A program made the translations under genes and the position numbers. This document shows positions 35,091 to 44,798 of a stretch of DNA of 64,000 nucleotides, piece by piece. The notes below the pieces were generated by a model. The model did not search any database. It worked only from the letters and a program-made list of their open reading frames with translations, and had not been told where the DNA came from. Origin of the DNA: CAZUAQ01 sp964618455. Its GTDB lineage: Bacteria; Planctomycetota; Phycisphaerae; UBA1845; PWPN01. The stretch spans positions 24,961 through 88,960 of the forward strand of contig CAZUAQ010000021.1 in NCBI GenBank assembly GCA_964618455.1. Reading direction: 5' to 3'. Numbering within the stretch: the stretch's first letter is position 1; each line of letters starts with the position of its first letter.

Positions 35091-37499
35091 TTACCGGCTA
35101 TCCTTCATTTTCTGAAGCGTTTTCAGCCATCGTTGCGCGAGTACATGGTTCGGGTTCACGCGAAGGATTTCCCGGAACTGGTGCGCGGCGGTGTCGTGCG
35201 AGCCGGCGTAGGCGAGTGCAATACCGAGGTTCAACCGCGGGCGGGGCTGATCGGGATGAAGTCGGACCACTTCATTCAGTGGCGTGACGGCCTGCGCATA
35301 CTGTTTCAGTTCCATGAGATACTGGCCGTATTCCGTGAGCACATCTCCCCGCGTGGGGGCCATGTTCGACGCTTGTTGATAGTGCGATCGCGCGCGTTCG
35401 GTGCTGCCGACGGCGCGGTGTGTCCTCGCGAGGCCGAGATGAAGTGTGCTGGAGTCCGGGCGCGTATCGATCGCCCGTTGAAAAAGCGAAATCGCTTCAT
35501 GATAACGCTGCTGCGTCGACAGAAGCGTGCCGAGATTGAACGTGGTTTCGATGTGATCCGGATCAAGACTCAGGGCGCGGCGAAATGACGCTTCCGCCTT
35601 CTCTGGTTCGCCCAATTTGGCAAATGCGCTTCCGAGATTGTTCTGCGCCTCCGCGAAATCGGGATCAAGTTCAAGGGCCCGCTCGTACCGCGCGATCGCG
35701 TCGTCGTAACGTTCCAGGGCTTCATAGGCGACGCCGAGCATGCTGTGTCCCTCCGCAAACTCCAGGTTAATGGCGACCGCCTCCTCGAATGTGGCCGTCG
35801 CATCGTCAACAAGACCCGACTGAAGCTGAAGACTGCCATAGCTCAGCCACGCCTTGGTGTTCTTGGGATTGAGATCCAGCGAGACGCGAAAGTGCTGGTA
35901 GGCTTTTTCCCGATCGCCAAGGTGGCGGTACGCGATGGCCAGGTCGTGATGGGCGCGATAATGAATCATCTGGCGGAAGTACGCGTTGCCTTCGACCGCG
36001 ATGGACTGCTCCAGCAAGTCGATGGCTTTCTCATATCGCCCGCGCTCCAGGTGGACGCCCGCCAGGTGGAACAGCGCGCGGGGGTGCTCGGGTGACTTCT
36101 CGACGGCGTCGGCCCAGAGTGTGAGTCGGTCGCGGAAAATCGAGTTTCGTGATCGCGTCGTGAGCAACATCATCACGAGGATGAGCACGATGCATGCGGC
36201 GGTCGTCGTGATCGTACGGCGGCTCCTCACGCGGCGCAGGAACTCCGCCGCGACAAGGAGTAATCCGACGCTGGGCACGTACGTCTTGTACTCAACGAAC
36301 AACTCCGCCTGGGGCAGGATGATGTACGGGATCAGCGCCACGTAGAACCAGAAAATGCCGAACGCCGCCAGCACGTAGCCTCGCCGGACCGCCACCCAAG
36401 CCAGAATCAGCAAACCCGCATGCACGAGCAGCGCGACGCCCGCGCCGTGGTGAAAGAACGACCGCGAAACCTCCACCCAGTGATCGATACTCATCCATGC
36501 CGGCAGCGGCAGCAGGAGTAGCTTGAGATAGTGCAGGAAGACGCGCGACTCAGTGAGGATATGCTGGCCGAGCGTCACGTCGAACGCGTCAGCGAGGTGC
36601 GGTTTCACCCAGGGCCGTACGGACCACGTCTGCAGATCGACGAGCCCCAGTCGAAACGCGAAGAAAGCGAATCCAACCGCCACGAGGCCGGTCGTGGGAA
36701 GAAACCAGCGCAGGTATCGCTTGGACGCGACGGGATCGGGTGCCCGAAGGCAGAACTCGAGCATGAGCAAGGCAAGCGGCAGCGTCACACCCAGCGTTTT
36801 GGACTTCAGCGCCAGGAAACAGCACAGCAGTATGGAGAACACCAGGACCAGGCGGATGTACAGCGAAGGCGCTTCGTCCGGGCAATGTCGGACCGCCGCG
36901 TTGGTAGCGTGAAGACGAAGCAGGCTCAGCATGGCCAACAGGTAAAAGGTCAGAACGAGTTGTCCTCTCCGTTGGATGATGTAGACCACACTCGTTGCAT
37001 GCAGCGGATGGACGGTAAACAACGCCGCCAGTCCCAGGGCGATCCAGGATGCCCGGGCGTGCGGTGTTTGCAGGTAGACAAGAAGTTGCCGGAGGAAGAG
37101 GAAGAGAAGGCAGGCATTCAGCGCATGCAGCAGCACGTTGCCGATGAGAAAACCGGTGACGTCATAGAGGGCGGTGCCAAGCACTTCGTTGGCCACGGCG
37201 TTCAGCATGAACGTGGCATGCGTCAGTGCGGCATTCGGGCGCGGAGACGTTACGACGTTCGTGAGATAACGCGACAGCGCGGCCTGCGGATCCTTCCGTT
37301 CGATTTCCCCGTGGGAGGAATCGAAGAAGAATTCCTCGTGATCGGCGTTGGCGTACGTGATTGCCGTCAGCGTGATCAAGGCTAGCATCGCTCCGAGCGC
37401 AAACCACCGGCTCCGAGCCATGCGCGCAAGAATTGATGCCTCCGCCCCGGTCACGGTGGCGTGGGCGGAGGGCTCCGTCGCTGTCGTCTTCCCGCTCAT
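35091..37499 (-). CDS. TMTC-like polytopic membrane protein with C-terminal TPR repeats
   Basis: 802 residues from ATG 37499. The N-terminal half has about ten membrane helices, with a family block TVHPLHATSVVYIIQRRGQ reminiscent of TMTC-type or GT-C glycosyltransferases, and NADHEEFFFDSS in the first luminal loop (an acidic site where GT-C enzymes carry catalytic residues). From about residue 440 some nine TPR repeats follow (for example AEGHSMLGVAYEALERYDDA, AEAQNNLGSAFAKLGEPEKA). Likely role: transfer of a lipid-linked sugar to proteins held by the TPRs (inference). The paralogue is at 1-1054. The frame extends upstream into the DUF1080 gene, so the internal start is chosen. Confidence 0.82.
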   Translation of the reverse strand: MSGKTTATEPSAHATVTGAEASILARMARSRWFALGAMLALITLTAITYANADHEEFFFDSSHGEIERKDPQAALSRYLTNVVTSPRPNAALTHATFMLNAVANEVLGTALYDVTGFLIGNVLLHALNACLLFLFLRQLLVYLQTPHARASWIALGLAALFTVHPLHATSVVYIIQRRGQLVLTFYLLAMLSLLRLHATNAAVRHCPDEAPSLYIRLVLVFSILLCCFLALKSKTLGVTLPLALLMLEFCLRAPDPVASKRYLRWFLPTTGLVAVGFAFFAFRLGLVDLQTWSVRPWVKPHLADAFDVTLGQHILTESRVFLHYLKLLLLPLPAWMSIDHWVEVSRSFFHHGAGVALLVHAGLLILAWVAVRRGYVLAAFGIFWFYVALIPYIILPQAELFVEYKTYVPSVGLLLVAAEFLRRVRSRRTITTTAACIVLILVMMLLTTRSRNSIFRDRLTLWADAVEKSPEHPRALFHLAGVHLERGRYEKAIDLLEQSIAVEGNAYFRQMIHYRAHHDLAIAYRHLGDREKAYQHFRVSLDLNPKNTKAWLSYGSLQLQSGLVDDATATFEEAVAINLEFAEGHSMLGVAYEALERYDDAIARYERALELDPDFAEAQNNLGSAFAKLGEPEKAEASFRRALSLDPDHIETTFNLGTLLSTQQRYHEAISLFQRAIDTRPDSSTLHLGLARTHRAVGSTERARSHYQQASNMAPTRGDVLTEYGQYLMELKQYAQAVTPLNEVVRLHPDQPRPRLNLGIALAYAGSHDTAAHQFREILRVNPNHVLAQRWLKTLQKMKDSR

Positions 37500-37524
37500 G
37501 TTCGAAGAAACGCCACTCGTCGGA

Positions 37525-38217
37525 TCAGGCCGGTTCCGCCTTGGGGGAGGGAATCTTCTCCAGGTCGCGCAGCCAGATGTTGCGGTACTTGACCGCGTGG
37601 CCGTGATTCTGAAGCCAGAGCGGGCCGGTGTGGCGGTGCTGCTCGGTGAGTCCGCCGGGTGTCGCGTCGATCTCCACGTTCTCATGGATCCAGATGCCGT
37701 TCTGGATCACACTGATCCGGGCCTTCTTGACGACTTTTCCATCCTTGTCGTACACCGGCGCGCGAAAGAGCACGTCGAAGCTCTGCCACTCCCCGGCGGG
37801 AAGGCTGGCGTCGACCTGCGGGGCGACCTGGCCGTAGATCGCGCCGCACGAGCTGTTGGTGTCCGGCTGACGACCGTGGCTGTCGATAACCTGCACCTCG
37901 TAATCGCCGTGGAGGTACACGCCGCTGTTCCCGTGGCCGTGGTCACCGGGTTTCTTATTCGCCGGAATCTGGAACTCGATGTGAAGCTGTACGTCGCCAT
38001 ACTCCTTCTTGGTCAGGATGTTCATCTTGTGAACGGTCATGACCCCTTCCTTCGTCGGCCACGGACAGGCTTCACCGTTCTGCGCTTTCCAAAGCGAGGG
38101 GGTATCGCCTTTGACCAGAACCACGGCGTCTTTCGGGGGTTTCGTAGTGACGCATTGCTGGGCGAAGACATGGCCGATACAAAACAGCACGACAAGAGGA
38201 CTGACGTAGTTTCGCAT
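37525..38217 (-). CDS. secreted DUF1080 protein (3-keto-disaccharide hydrolase family)
   Basis: 230 residues. The start ATG 38217 has AAGGAG eight bases upstream and gives a signal peptide (MRNYVSPLVVLFCIGHVFAQ). It is a concanavalin-like beta-sandwich of the DUF1080 family: GDVQLHIEFQIP, GNSGVYLHGDYEVQVIDS and GPLWLQNHGHAVKYRNIWLR. Some members hydrolyse 3-keto-glycosides, working with Gfo/Idh/MocA oxidoreductases that make the keto sugars; two such oxidoreductases lie at 46.9-51.2 kb. It is followed 25 bases later by the TMTC-like gene. Confidence 0.88.
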   Translation of the reverse strand: MRNYVSPLVVLFCIGHVFAQQCVTTKPPKDAVVLVKGDTPSLWKAQNGEACPWPTKEGVMTVHKMNILTKKEYGDVQLHIEFQIPANKKPGDHGHGNSGVYLHGDYEVQVIDSHGRQPDTNSSCGAIYGQVAPQVDASLPAGEWQSFDVLFRAPVYDKDGKVVKKARISVIQNGIWIHENVEIDATPGGLTEQHRHTGPLWLQNHGHAVKYRNIWLRDLEKIPSPKAEPA

Positions 38218-38505
38218 GCGAAAGGCTCCTTCGGGGTAAGCTGTAGCTGTATTCATCAAAGCTATCATTCAAGATTGTCCCTCCACGTCAATGCGGCTTT
38301 CAGGATAGAGCAAGCGGGAGGTAGGCTATTGACGGCGTAAAGGGCTATCGCCCCGCTGAACCAGAATCTTAACAGAATCGTCGTCCAGGCTTCACTCTCC
38401 TTAGGGTGACCCGATGTATCATTGCTGCTCGTGATATATTCGAACATCCCGTGATCGGGTTGTTGAACCATGGTGAACACGAATTGTATTGGAGGAATTG
38501 AAGCC

Positions 38506-39447
38506 ATGAAACAGGTCTTACTTCTTGCGTCGGTGGTCTGTCTGCTTGCAGGCCCCTCCATGGCGGGTTATGTGTTGCCGACCTTCGATTTCGGCACGGT
38601 CGGTCCGGGTGGGTCTCCCGGTTTCCCTGGCGATCCTTCAACGAACAACTACCTCTCGCACCAGTTCGACGTGGATTCGATCCCCGTCGGTGAGGTCTAC
38701 AGCGCCTTCGAGATCACGTTCGACTGGACGAACGCGGGGACGACCGCCACCTTTCCCGCCTGGTCGAATGAGACGCGCATCATGCTGACCGACGACGCAT
38801 TTCCTGTTGAGACCTTACGCTACAAGAATTTCGGAGAGACCCAGACAGGGTCGAACTCGGCTGCGACTGCCGATGATGTCTTCGGCCTCTTGTACGAAGG
38901 CGATTTCGGGAATTTCTCGGTGGATGTAACCGGTGATCCGGATGACAGTTACGTGGGTGGCAACCCACTCTGGTTCGTCGGGTGGCAGGTCTACTCGAAT
39001 ACGTTCGCTGACTGGAACAACATCAGCGTGACGCTGAAGACCTTTGCCGACTACTCCATCAGCACATTGGTGGATGGAAGCGTCGTCAGCGACAACAACG
39101 CCTCCGGCAAGAGCGTTTATGGCTATGCATCCTCAAATTACAACGGTCCCGAGCACATCTACGAAATCGATCACCTGGGTGGTTCGCTGACTGTGGATCT
39201 GGATTCTGCCGATGCTGTCGATTTTGATCTTCTGCTGTACGGCGACCAGGAGAATCTGATTCAGAAGTCCAACAGCGGTACATCCGCGGAGACGATTACG
39301 CAGAATCTGCCCGCCGGCAAGTACTATGTCCGTATCGAGGAGTTTGCGGCAGGCACGGGAAACTACACTCTGGCGGTGACCCCGGAGCCGACGACGCTGT
39401 CACTTCTGCTGATCGGTGCCGTGGCTGTGGTTCGTCGCCGTCGATAA
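38506..39447 (+). CDS. PEP-CTERM protein with a PPC (pre-peptidase C-terminal) domain
   Basis: 313 residues. The start ATG 38506 follows GGAGGA at 38491. The signal peptide is MKQVLLLASVVCLLAGPSMA. The middle part looks like a beta-sandwich (inference). Residues ~215-300 match a bacterial pre-peptidase C-terminal domain (DFDLLLYGDQENLIQKSNSG ... YYVRIEEFAAGTGNYTLAV). The C-terminus PEPTTLSLLLIGAVAVVRRRR is a PEP-CTERM sorting tail, recognised elsewhere by exosortase. No exosortase gene lies in this window. Confidence 0.85.
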   Translation: MKQVLLLASVVCLLAGPSMAGYVLPTFDFGTVGPGGSPGFPGDPSTNNYLSHQFDVDSIPVGEVYSAFEITFDWTNAGTTATFPAWSNETRIMLTDDAFPVETLRYKNFGETQTGSNSAATADDVFGLLYEGDFGNFSVDVTGDPDDSYVGGNPLWFVGWQVYSNTFADWNNISVTLKTFADYSISTLVDGSVVSDNNASGKSVYGYASSNYNGPEHIYEIDHLGGSLTVDLDSADAVDFDLLLYGDQENLIQKSNSGTSAETITQNLPAGKYYVRIEEFAAGTGNYTLAVTPEPTTLSLLLIGAVAVVRRRR

Positions 39448-39532
39448 ACGGGCGAGATGCTCTCGTGAGGACGGAAATCCGGATGGCCGGATCTGAAGTT
39501 CTTGCCAGCACAAGAGTTACAATTGGTACGCG

Positions 39533-39560
39533 GGGCTGTCCATCGGGGCAGCCCTTGTTG
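39533..39560 (+). terminator. possible terminator after the PEP-CTERM gene
   Basis: GGGCTG (39533-39538) pairs with CAGCCC (39549-39554) across a 10-nt loop, followed by TTGTTG. The stem is short and the T-run imperfect, so this is a weak call. Confidence 0.4.
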
Positions 39561-39741
39561 AATTATTAAATAGCCACGGCCAAGCCGAGGAATGTCAAGA
39601 CTCTTCATAAAACATTAGCGAACACAATGGAGAGTTTGAAACATCGATCAACTAATATGTTCGTTTCAGGAGTTGGGAAGAGGATGGCACGCACAACTAT
39701 GTCAGCACCGCGAAGTTATTTCTCTTGATGAGGACTCCTCG

Positions 39742-40659
39742 TTGTACACCCGTTTGAACACCCGCGTCCGAGACGCCTTTACGCTGATCGAAATCCTGGT
39801 GGTCGTCGCCATCATTGCCTTGTTGATCGCCGTGCTCCTGCCGTCCCTCTCCAAGGCGCGTGAACAGGCGCGCAACGCGGTCTGCCGTTCGAGCATGCGA
39901 CAGGTGATGACGGGGCACCTGTTTTACGTCCAGGACCACAAACGCCTGCCGGCGACGCATTCGACGCTCTCGCGGAACGGCTGCGGCGGCTCGGCCTTCA
40001 GCGTGCAGGAGATCGAGAATCGCAAGGCCCTGTTGACCTGGGAAGGGGGATATCGCGTTACGGTCTCCAATAAGGAATTGGCGGTGCCGGTCAAGGGCAC
40101 GATCTTCCGCTACACCAAGTCGGCGGACATCTATCTCTGCCCGTCGGACAGGGAAGGAGCGCCCGAGGACACGCCCACTGGAGGCGGTGGAAACGGCCTG
40201 TTGAGCTATTCGATGAACGCTTACCTGGGATACAAAACGCCCGAGAGCCTGACTGCCTTCACTTACGTGGATGACGTGGCCATTCCGCAGAAGAGCGTGG
40301 ATGGGCGGACGCGAACGTTCGATGCCGGGCAGCGGGTCGTGTGGACCGGCGGCACGATGCCGGTGCTCTTCGAGGAACATCCCAATTATTACCATAACTC
40401 CGGTGCCTCCGGACACGCGGACGGGAATTTCAACACGGTGGATCGCATCGTGACGCGGCACTCGCCCTCCAAGGACGATGGCGACAAGGGACGCACGAAT
40501 ATCGCGTACCTGGACGGCCACGTGGCGACCCGGCTGTATCGCTGGGAGACCGAAGCCAAGCAGTTGTACATCGAAGCGGGGCAGCCGAACAGCAGTCCCG
40601 TCAATGCGGACAATCTCGAGGCGTTCGAGCACCGGATGAAGCCGGGCGAGTGTCCCTGA
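39742..40659 (+). CDS. type II secretion-like pseudopilin (H-X9-DG type)
   Basis: 305 residues from TTG 39742, preceded by GAGG at about nine bases. It begins MYTRLNTRVRDAFTLIEILV, the prepilin N-terminal methylation motif (AFTLIE), then a long hydrophobic helix (VVVAIIALLIAVLLPSLSKA). The residue before the cleavage-site Phe is alanine, not the usual glycine. The C-terminal NIAYLDGHVATRLY is the H-X9-DG/DUF1559-type ending common in planctomycete pseudopilins. No ATG fits the motif. Confidence 0.82.
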   Translation: MYTRLNTRVRDAFTLIEILVVVAIIALLIAVLLPSLSKAREQARNAVCRSSMRQVMTGHLFYVQDHKRLPATHSTLSRNGCGGSAFSVQEIENRKALLTWEGGYRVTVSNKELAVPVKGTIFRYTKSADIYLCPSDREGAPEDTPTGGGGNGLLSYSMNAYLGYKTPESLTAFTYVDDVAIPQKSVDGRTRTFDAGQRVVWTGGTMPVLFEEHPNYYHNSGASGHADGNFNTVDRIVTRHSPSKDDGDKGRTNIAYLDGHVATRLYRWETEAKQLYIEAGQPNSSPVNADNLEAFEHRMKPGECP

Positions 40660-40800
40660 GTGAGAGCGACAAGAGCTTCAGAAAGAAGATGCGGACCTGA
40701 TCGCGACCGAATGTCCTGTTTCGTCGCGATCTCCACAAGCAGTTGATAGCGGAACATGATTCCGAACGTGCACCAGCACACTATTCGAAAGGAGCGGGTT

Positions 40801-43800
40801 ATGAATCGGGTGAGAAAAGCGGCCGGGATGAGCGCCCTGTGCATCCTGACGGCCATGACGTCCACGGCCATCGGGGATGTGTACCCGGCCGGTCTGGATG
40901 TGACCGATACGGTCATCGATCAGGATTGTGAAACACTCAGCATGCTGTACTTCCTGAATGAGGATGCAGAGGGTGACGGCGTCAATCCCGGCGTGAAAAT
41001 CGAGGTACTCAATGGGCTCAGCGTGGTCCGGACGGTGACCTACGCGCGCCAGGCGAAGGGCATGCACCTGTTCCAGTGGGACGGCCGCGATGACGGCGGA
41101 CTGCCCGCGCCGAACAGCGCGAATTACACGGTGCGGATCACCGCCAGCGACTACGGGTATCCCCAGTGGACACAGACCAGCGACGATGCCGACCCGCAGA
41201 CGCGGATCTACCGTCCGGTCGGCGTGGGCGTAAATCGCGACGAAACCAGTAAATACTACGGGCGCATCCTGGTGGTCAACGCATTGGACGGCACTCCGGG
41301 CGGTTCGCCGATCCGATCGACGACGAAGGGGGTCTTCGCCCTCGGTCCGGATCTTTCCGACGTGCTCGGCAAGGGGGACACCGGTACGGTGCCCCCGGCC
41401 TGGACGCTCCAGGCGCACAGCGTCGATCCGTGGAAGGGCCAGTTTGGCGAAGACAACAACTTCTACATCGGGACCTGGTGGTTCAGTGATCCGAGCGACG
41501 GCGGTACTGTCCGCTGGATCGACCCCGATCTGACAACCGGTGGCGATGTCCTGGCCGGTCTTGGCGATTCCAACCCGACGGTGCACACGATCAACCAGAG
41601 CAGCATCATCGCCGAGGGCTCGCTGGCGACGGGCGATCTGACGATCTGGGCGCGCGATCAGTTCCTGGATCCGGTGATGGGCCTGTATCGCTGGAACATC
41701 GGCGCCGGTCCGCTGCCGCACAACAGCGCTCCGGACGAGGCGTTTGATAACGGACCGCTCGTGGACTTTGCGAACAATGGCGACCTGGATCGCGGTCCCG
41801 ACGGCAAGTTCTACCTCTCGCAGTTCCGTGCCAATCGCAGCACAGGCCTGGCGGTGCTTTCGGCCGACGGCAATACGGTCCTCTATGATTCGCTGGTCGC
41901 CTCGGATGCCGAGACGGGCGGATCGCCGGCGCTGGATATCCTGGCCCGGACGAATGCCATCAGCGTCTCGGAGGATGGCTCGCTGCTGGCGGTGTTCAGT
42001 ACAACGGGTGAGGTTCAGATTATCCCGCTGGTGGCCGGCATCCCCGACCTCGAGAATCGGACGACGCTCGACGCGTTTGACCTGACCGGCTTCTCGCGCG
42101 ATCTCACCTTCGACGGCGTGGGCAACTTGTATGCGACAAGCAACAGCTCGGGTTCCTCGGATGCGTCCGAACTCTCGCGTCTCCGCGTGTTCTCTCCACC
42201 TTCAAACGGGCATACCAACATGACCAAGCTGGGCACGTTGGTGGAATTGAACAAGAGCGTCTCCGGCGGCCCCACGATCAGCGCCCAGCCGGTCGATGTG
42301 GACGCCTGTCCGGGTGACAATGCCATGTTCAGCGTCACCGCCAACGGCACCGGCACGCTGAGCTACCAGTGGTATGCCAACGGCGAGGCGCTCACGAACG
42401 AAACGGCGGCTTCGCTCACATTGGCGGGCGTGACTGCCGTCGATGACGGCTTGGTCATCACCGTCGAGATCTGTGATGACAACGGCGTGGTGATCAGTGA
42501 CGCGGCGATTCTCTCAGTCGGCCCGCGTATTCTCCGCGATCCGGCGAACGTGACCACCTGTGTCGACCAGCAGATCAACTTCGACGTGCTGGCTGCCGGC
42601 AACGGATCGCTCAGCTACCAGTGGAAACGCCGCAACACCGATGACACGGTCGTCGATCTGGGGACTGATCCGACTCAGGCGTTGACAGTCACCTCGGGTG
42701 ATGATGGCGTTCAGATCTTCGTGGAGGTAACGGACTCGTGCGGTGTATCTTCGACGGTGACCAGCAACCCCGCGACGATCACGCTGGGCGAAGGACCGTC
42801 CATCATTACGCAGCCTGCCAGCCAGACCGTGGAACTCGGCGAAGATGCCGATTTCAGTGTATTTGCCAGCGGTCAGGGCACGCTCAGCTACCAGTGGAAG
42901 CTGAACGGCAATAATGTCGGTCTGGATCAGAATACCTACACGATCAGCAACGCCCAGTTGTCGAACGATGGTGACGAGATCACGGTGGAGATCACCGACG
43001 ACTGCGGGACGACCGTCAGCGGCATCGCGGTACTGACCGTCGTGCTGCCCCCGTGCAACACGCCCTTTGCCGATGCCCAGGGTAACGGCACGTCCGGGTT
43101 CGGCGCGGGAGATGGCGACGTCGATGCCGCGGACTTTGCCATCTGGCAGCTGTGCCAGGGTGGCGCCGTCCCGATCGATCCCGTGTATTGCGTCTGCTTC
43201 GATGTGAACCAGGATGACGTGATCGACGACGATGATTTCACGCTTTTCCTGGATTGTGCGACCGGCAGCGGTCCGGCGATTCCCGTCGATCCCGAGTGCG
43301 GCAAGCTGCCCTCGGCGAACGTGGTCATCAACGAATTCGTCTACGATTCGAGTGGCCTGACTGCGGGCAGTTTCGAGTTCGTCGAACTCTACAACGCCGA
43401 CACGGTGAACGCGGACATCTCCGGCTGGACGATTCGAGCCTTCGACGAGGTACTGCCTCCCGATGACAACAACCCCGATTTCGTGATCCCGCAGAGCACA
43501 GTGCTCGCGCCCGGTGAGTTCTTCGTGGTCGGCGTCGGGGATGTGCCGAACGTCGATTTCGTGCCCGCTGACCCCGGTGGTTCGGAAGGCTTCTTCGAGA
43601 ACGGGCGGGAGGCTCTGCAACTGGTCGACTTGAACCTCGACGTGGTGGACGACATCACCTACGAGACGAACAAGACGACCGGCGCGCCGCTCGGTACGGA
43701 AGGCGGGCTCTACGGCAACATGCGGACGTACGACACGCTGACGTCCTACGCTCGCTACCTGGACGGGTACGACACGGGTGTGAACGGGCGCGATTTCGGC

Positions 43801-44526
43801 ACCCGTTTTGCCACGCCGGGGTCGTCCAACTCGTCCGCCACGCTGGCGACGTGGAAAGGTCCCGACGTGGACCTGCTGGTGGTCGGCGACGATGTCCCGG
43901 GTCTGCACGGATCGTTCGTGAATCCTGAAGTCATCGACCCCACGGTGGTCTCGGGCCTGAATCCGAACGTCATCCCCGCCTCCCCACAGGGTGGCAACGC
44001 CATCATGTTCTTCGATCCGGGCGCCGAGACGGGCGGCTCGAACTTCACCATGGATGTCGACAGTTCGTACGACATCTACGTGTATGTCGAGACGGCTCTC
44101 GCGCCGGCGGGTGCCGATGAAGAGTGGTACGTGGGTCTCGGTGGCACCGCCGATCCGACCTTCGCGAACGGCGTGGATGCCGGCTTCAGCGGCGCCACGG
44201 GTGTGGCCTGGGTCTTCAATCGCAGCGACTCGTCCGCCACGCTCCGCCTGATGGATTTCGGTCCCGGCGGCGATCCCGCGACGTACACGACATACGGCAC
44301 CATTGACCTGGTGGCCGAGGGCGTTGCGTCGGGCTGGTATCGCCTGAAGATCGTGCTATCGGGTACCGGCGTTACCGGCGACTTCGAGAACGACGGTCTC
44401 ACGGTGGACTTCCAGTTTGTCGGGACGACCGAGGCCGGGATTATCGGGAATGTCACCTTCGCGCACGAAGAGAGCTTCTCGGATGACTCCCTGCTTCGTC
44501 CGCTCACGATCGATCTGACACCGTGA
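40801..44526 (+). CDS. large secreted modular protein: Ig-like repeats, dockerin-like pair, lamin-tail domain
   Basis: 1241 residues. AAGGAG lies six bases before ATG 40801, and the signal peptide is MNRVRKAAGMSALCILTAMTSTAIG. The first ~480 residues begin with a FlgD-Ig-like segment (VKIEVLNGLSVVRTVTYARQ) and continue as a beta-rich (propeller-like) region (inference). Three Ig-like repeats follow, at ~495-760, each with GTLSYQW/GSLSYQW. Next is a cysteine-paired dockerin-like module (DGDVDAADFAIWQLCQGG ... FDVNQDDVIDDDDFTLF). A lamin-tail domain (LPSANVVINEFVYDSS...) follows, then a C-terminal beta-domain. The dockerin-like module sits in the middle, not at the end. No enzyme motif is recognised. 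Confidence 0.82.
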   Translation: MNRVRKAAGMSALCILTAMTSTAIGDVYPAGLDVTDTVIDQDCETLSMLYFLNEDAEGDGVNPGVKIEVLNGLSVVRTVTYARQAKGMHLFQWDGRDDGGLPAPNSANYTVRITASDYGYPQWTQTSDDADPQTRIYRPVGVGVNRDETSKYYGRILVVNALDGTPGGSPIRSTTKGVFALGPDLSDVLGKGDTGTVPPAWTLQAHSVDPWKGQFGEDNNFYIGTWWFSDPSDGGTVRWIDPDLTTGGDVLAGLGDSNPTVHTINQSSIIAEGSLATGDLTIWARDQFLDPVMGLYRWNIGAGPLPHNSAPDEAFDNGPLVDFANNGDLDRGPDGKFYLSQFRANRSTGLAVLSADGNTVLYDSLVASDAETGGSPALDILARTNAISVSEDGSLLAVFSTTGEVQIIPLVAGIPDLENRTTLDAFDLTGFSRDLTFDGVGNLYATSNSSGSSDASELSRLRVFSPPSNGHTNMTKLGTLVELNKSVSGGPTISAQPVDVDACPGDNAMFSVTANGTGTLSYQWYANGEALTNETAASLTLAGVTAVDDGLVITVEICDDNGVVISDAAILSVGPRILRDPANVTTCVDQQINFDVLAAGNGSLSYQWKRRNTDDTVVDLGTDPTQALTVTSGDDGVQIFVEVTDSCGVSSTVTSNPATITLGEGPSIITQPASQTVELGEDADFSVFASGQGTLSYQWKLNGNNVGLDQNTYTISNAQLSNDGDEITVEITDDCGTTVSGIAVLTVVLPPCNTPFADAQGNGTSGFGAGDGDVDAADFAIWQLCQGGAVPIDPVYCVCFDVNQDDVIDDDDFTLFLDCATGSGPAIPVDPECGKLPSANVVINEFVYDSSGLTAGSFEFVELYNADTVNADISGWTIRAFDEVLPPDDNNPDFVIPQSTVLAPGEFFVVGVGDVPNVDFVPADPGGSEGFFENGREALQLVDLNLDVVDDITYETNKTTGAPLGTEGGLYGNMRTYDTLTSYARYLDGYDTGVNGRDFGTRFATPGSSNSSATLATWKGPDVDLLVVGDDVPGLHGSFVNPEVIDPTVVSGLNPNVIPASPQGGNAIMFFDPGAETGGSNFTMDVDSSYDIYVYVETALAPAGADEEWYVGLGGTADPTFANGVDAGFSGATGVAWVFNRSDSSATLRLMDFGPGGDPATYTTYGTIDLVAEGVASGWYRLKIVLSGTGVTGDFENDGLTVDFQFVGTTEAGIIGNVTFAHEESFSDDSLLRPLTIDLTP

Positions 44527-44610
44527 GTCCAAGAGGTCAGGAGAAGCGTGACAACGGACTTTCACGTTGAAGCGCCTTCGCCTGGCAGTTAGAATGGTAC
44601 TGGCAACAAG

Positions 44611-44637
44611 GGCCTCCCCCTCCCCGGGGAGGCCTTT
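44611..44637 (+). terminator. GC-rich terminator hairpin after the 40801 gene
   Basis: GGCCTCCCC (44611-44619) pairs perfectly with GGGGAGGCC (44626-44634) around a 6-nt loop and is followed by TTT. Confidence 0.65.
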
Positions 44638-44798
44638 GACTTGCCTCCTCGCGGGATGGAATTCGCCATCGGGACGAGGCACTTTTTAGCGGAGTGAGTC
44701 AACTTCAAACGAGTCGGACGGATGCCGTGCGCGAAGGTGCGTTGCGCACCCGGTATGAACTCCGTGCTGGCTCCGACAGTTCCAATGCGAGACTCGTC

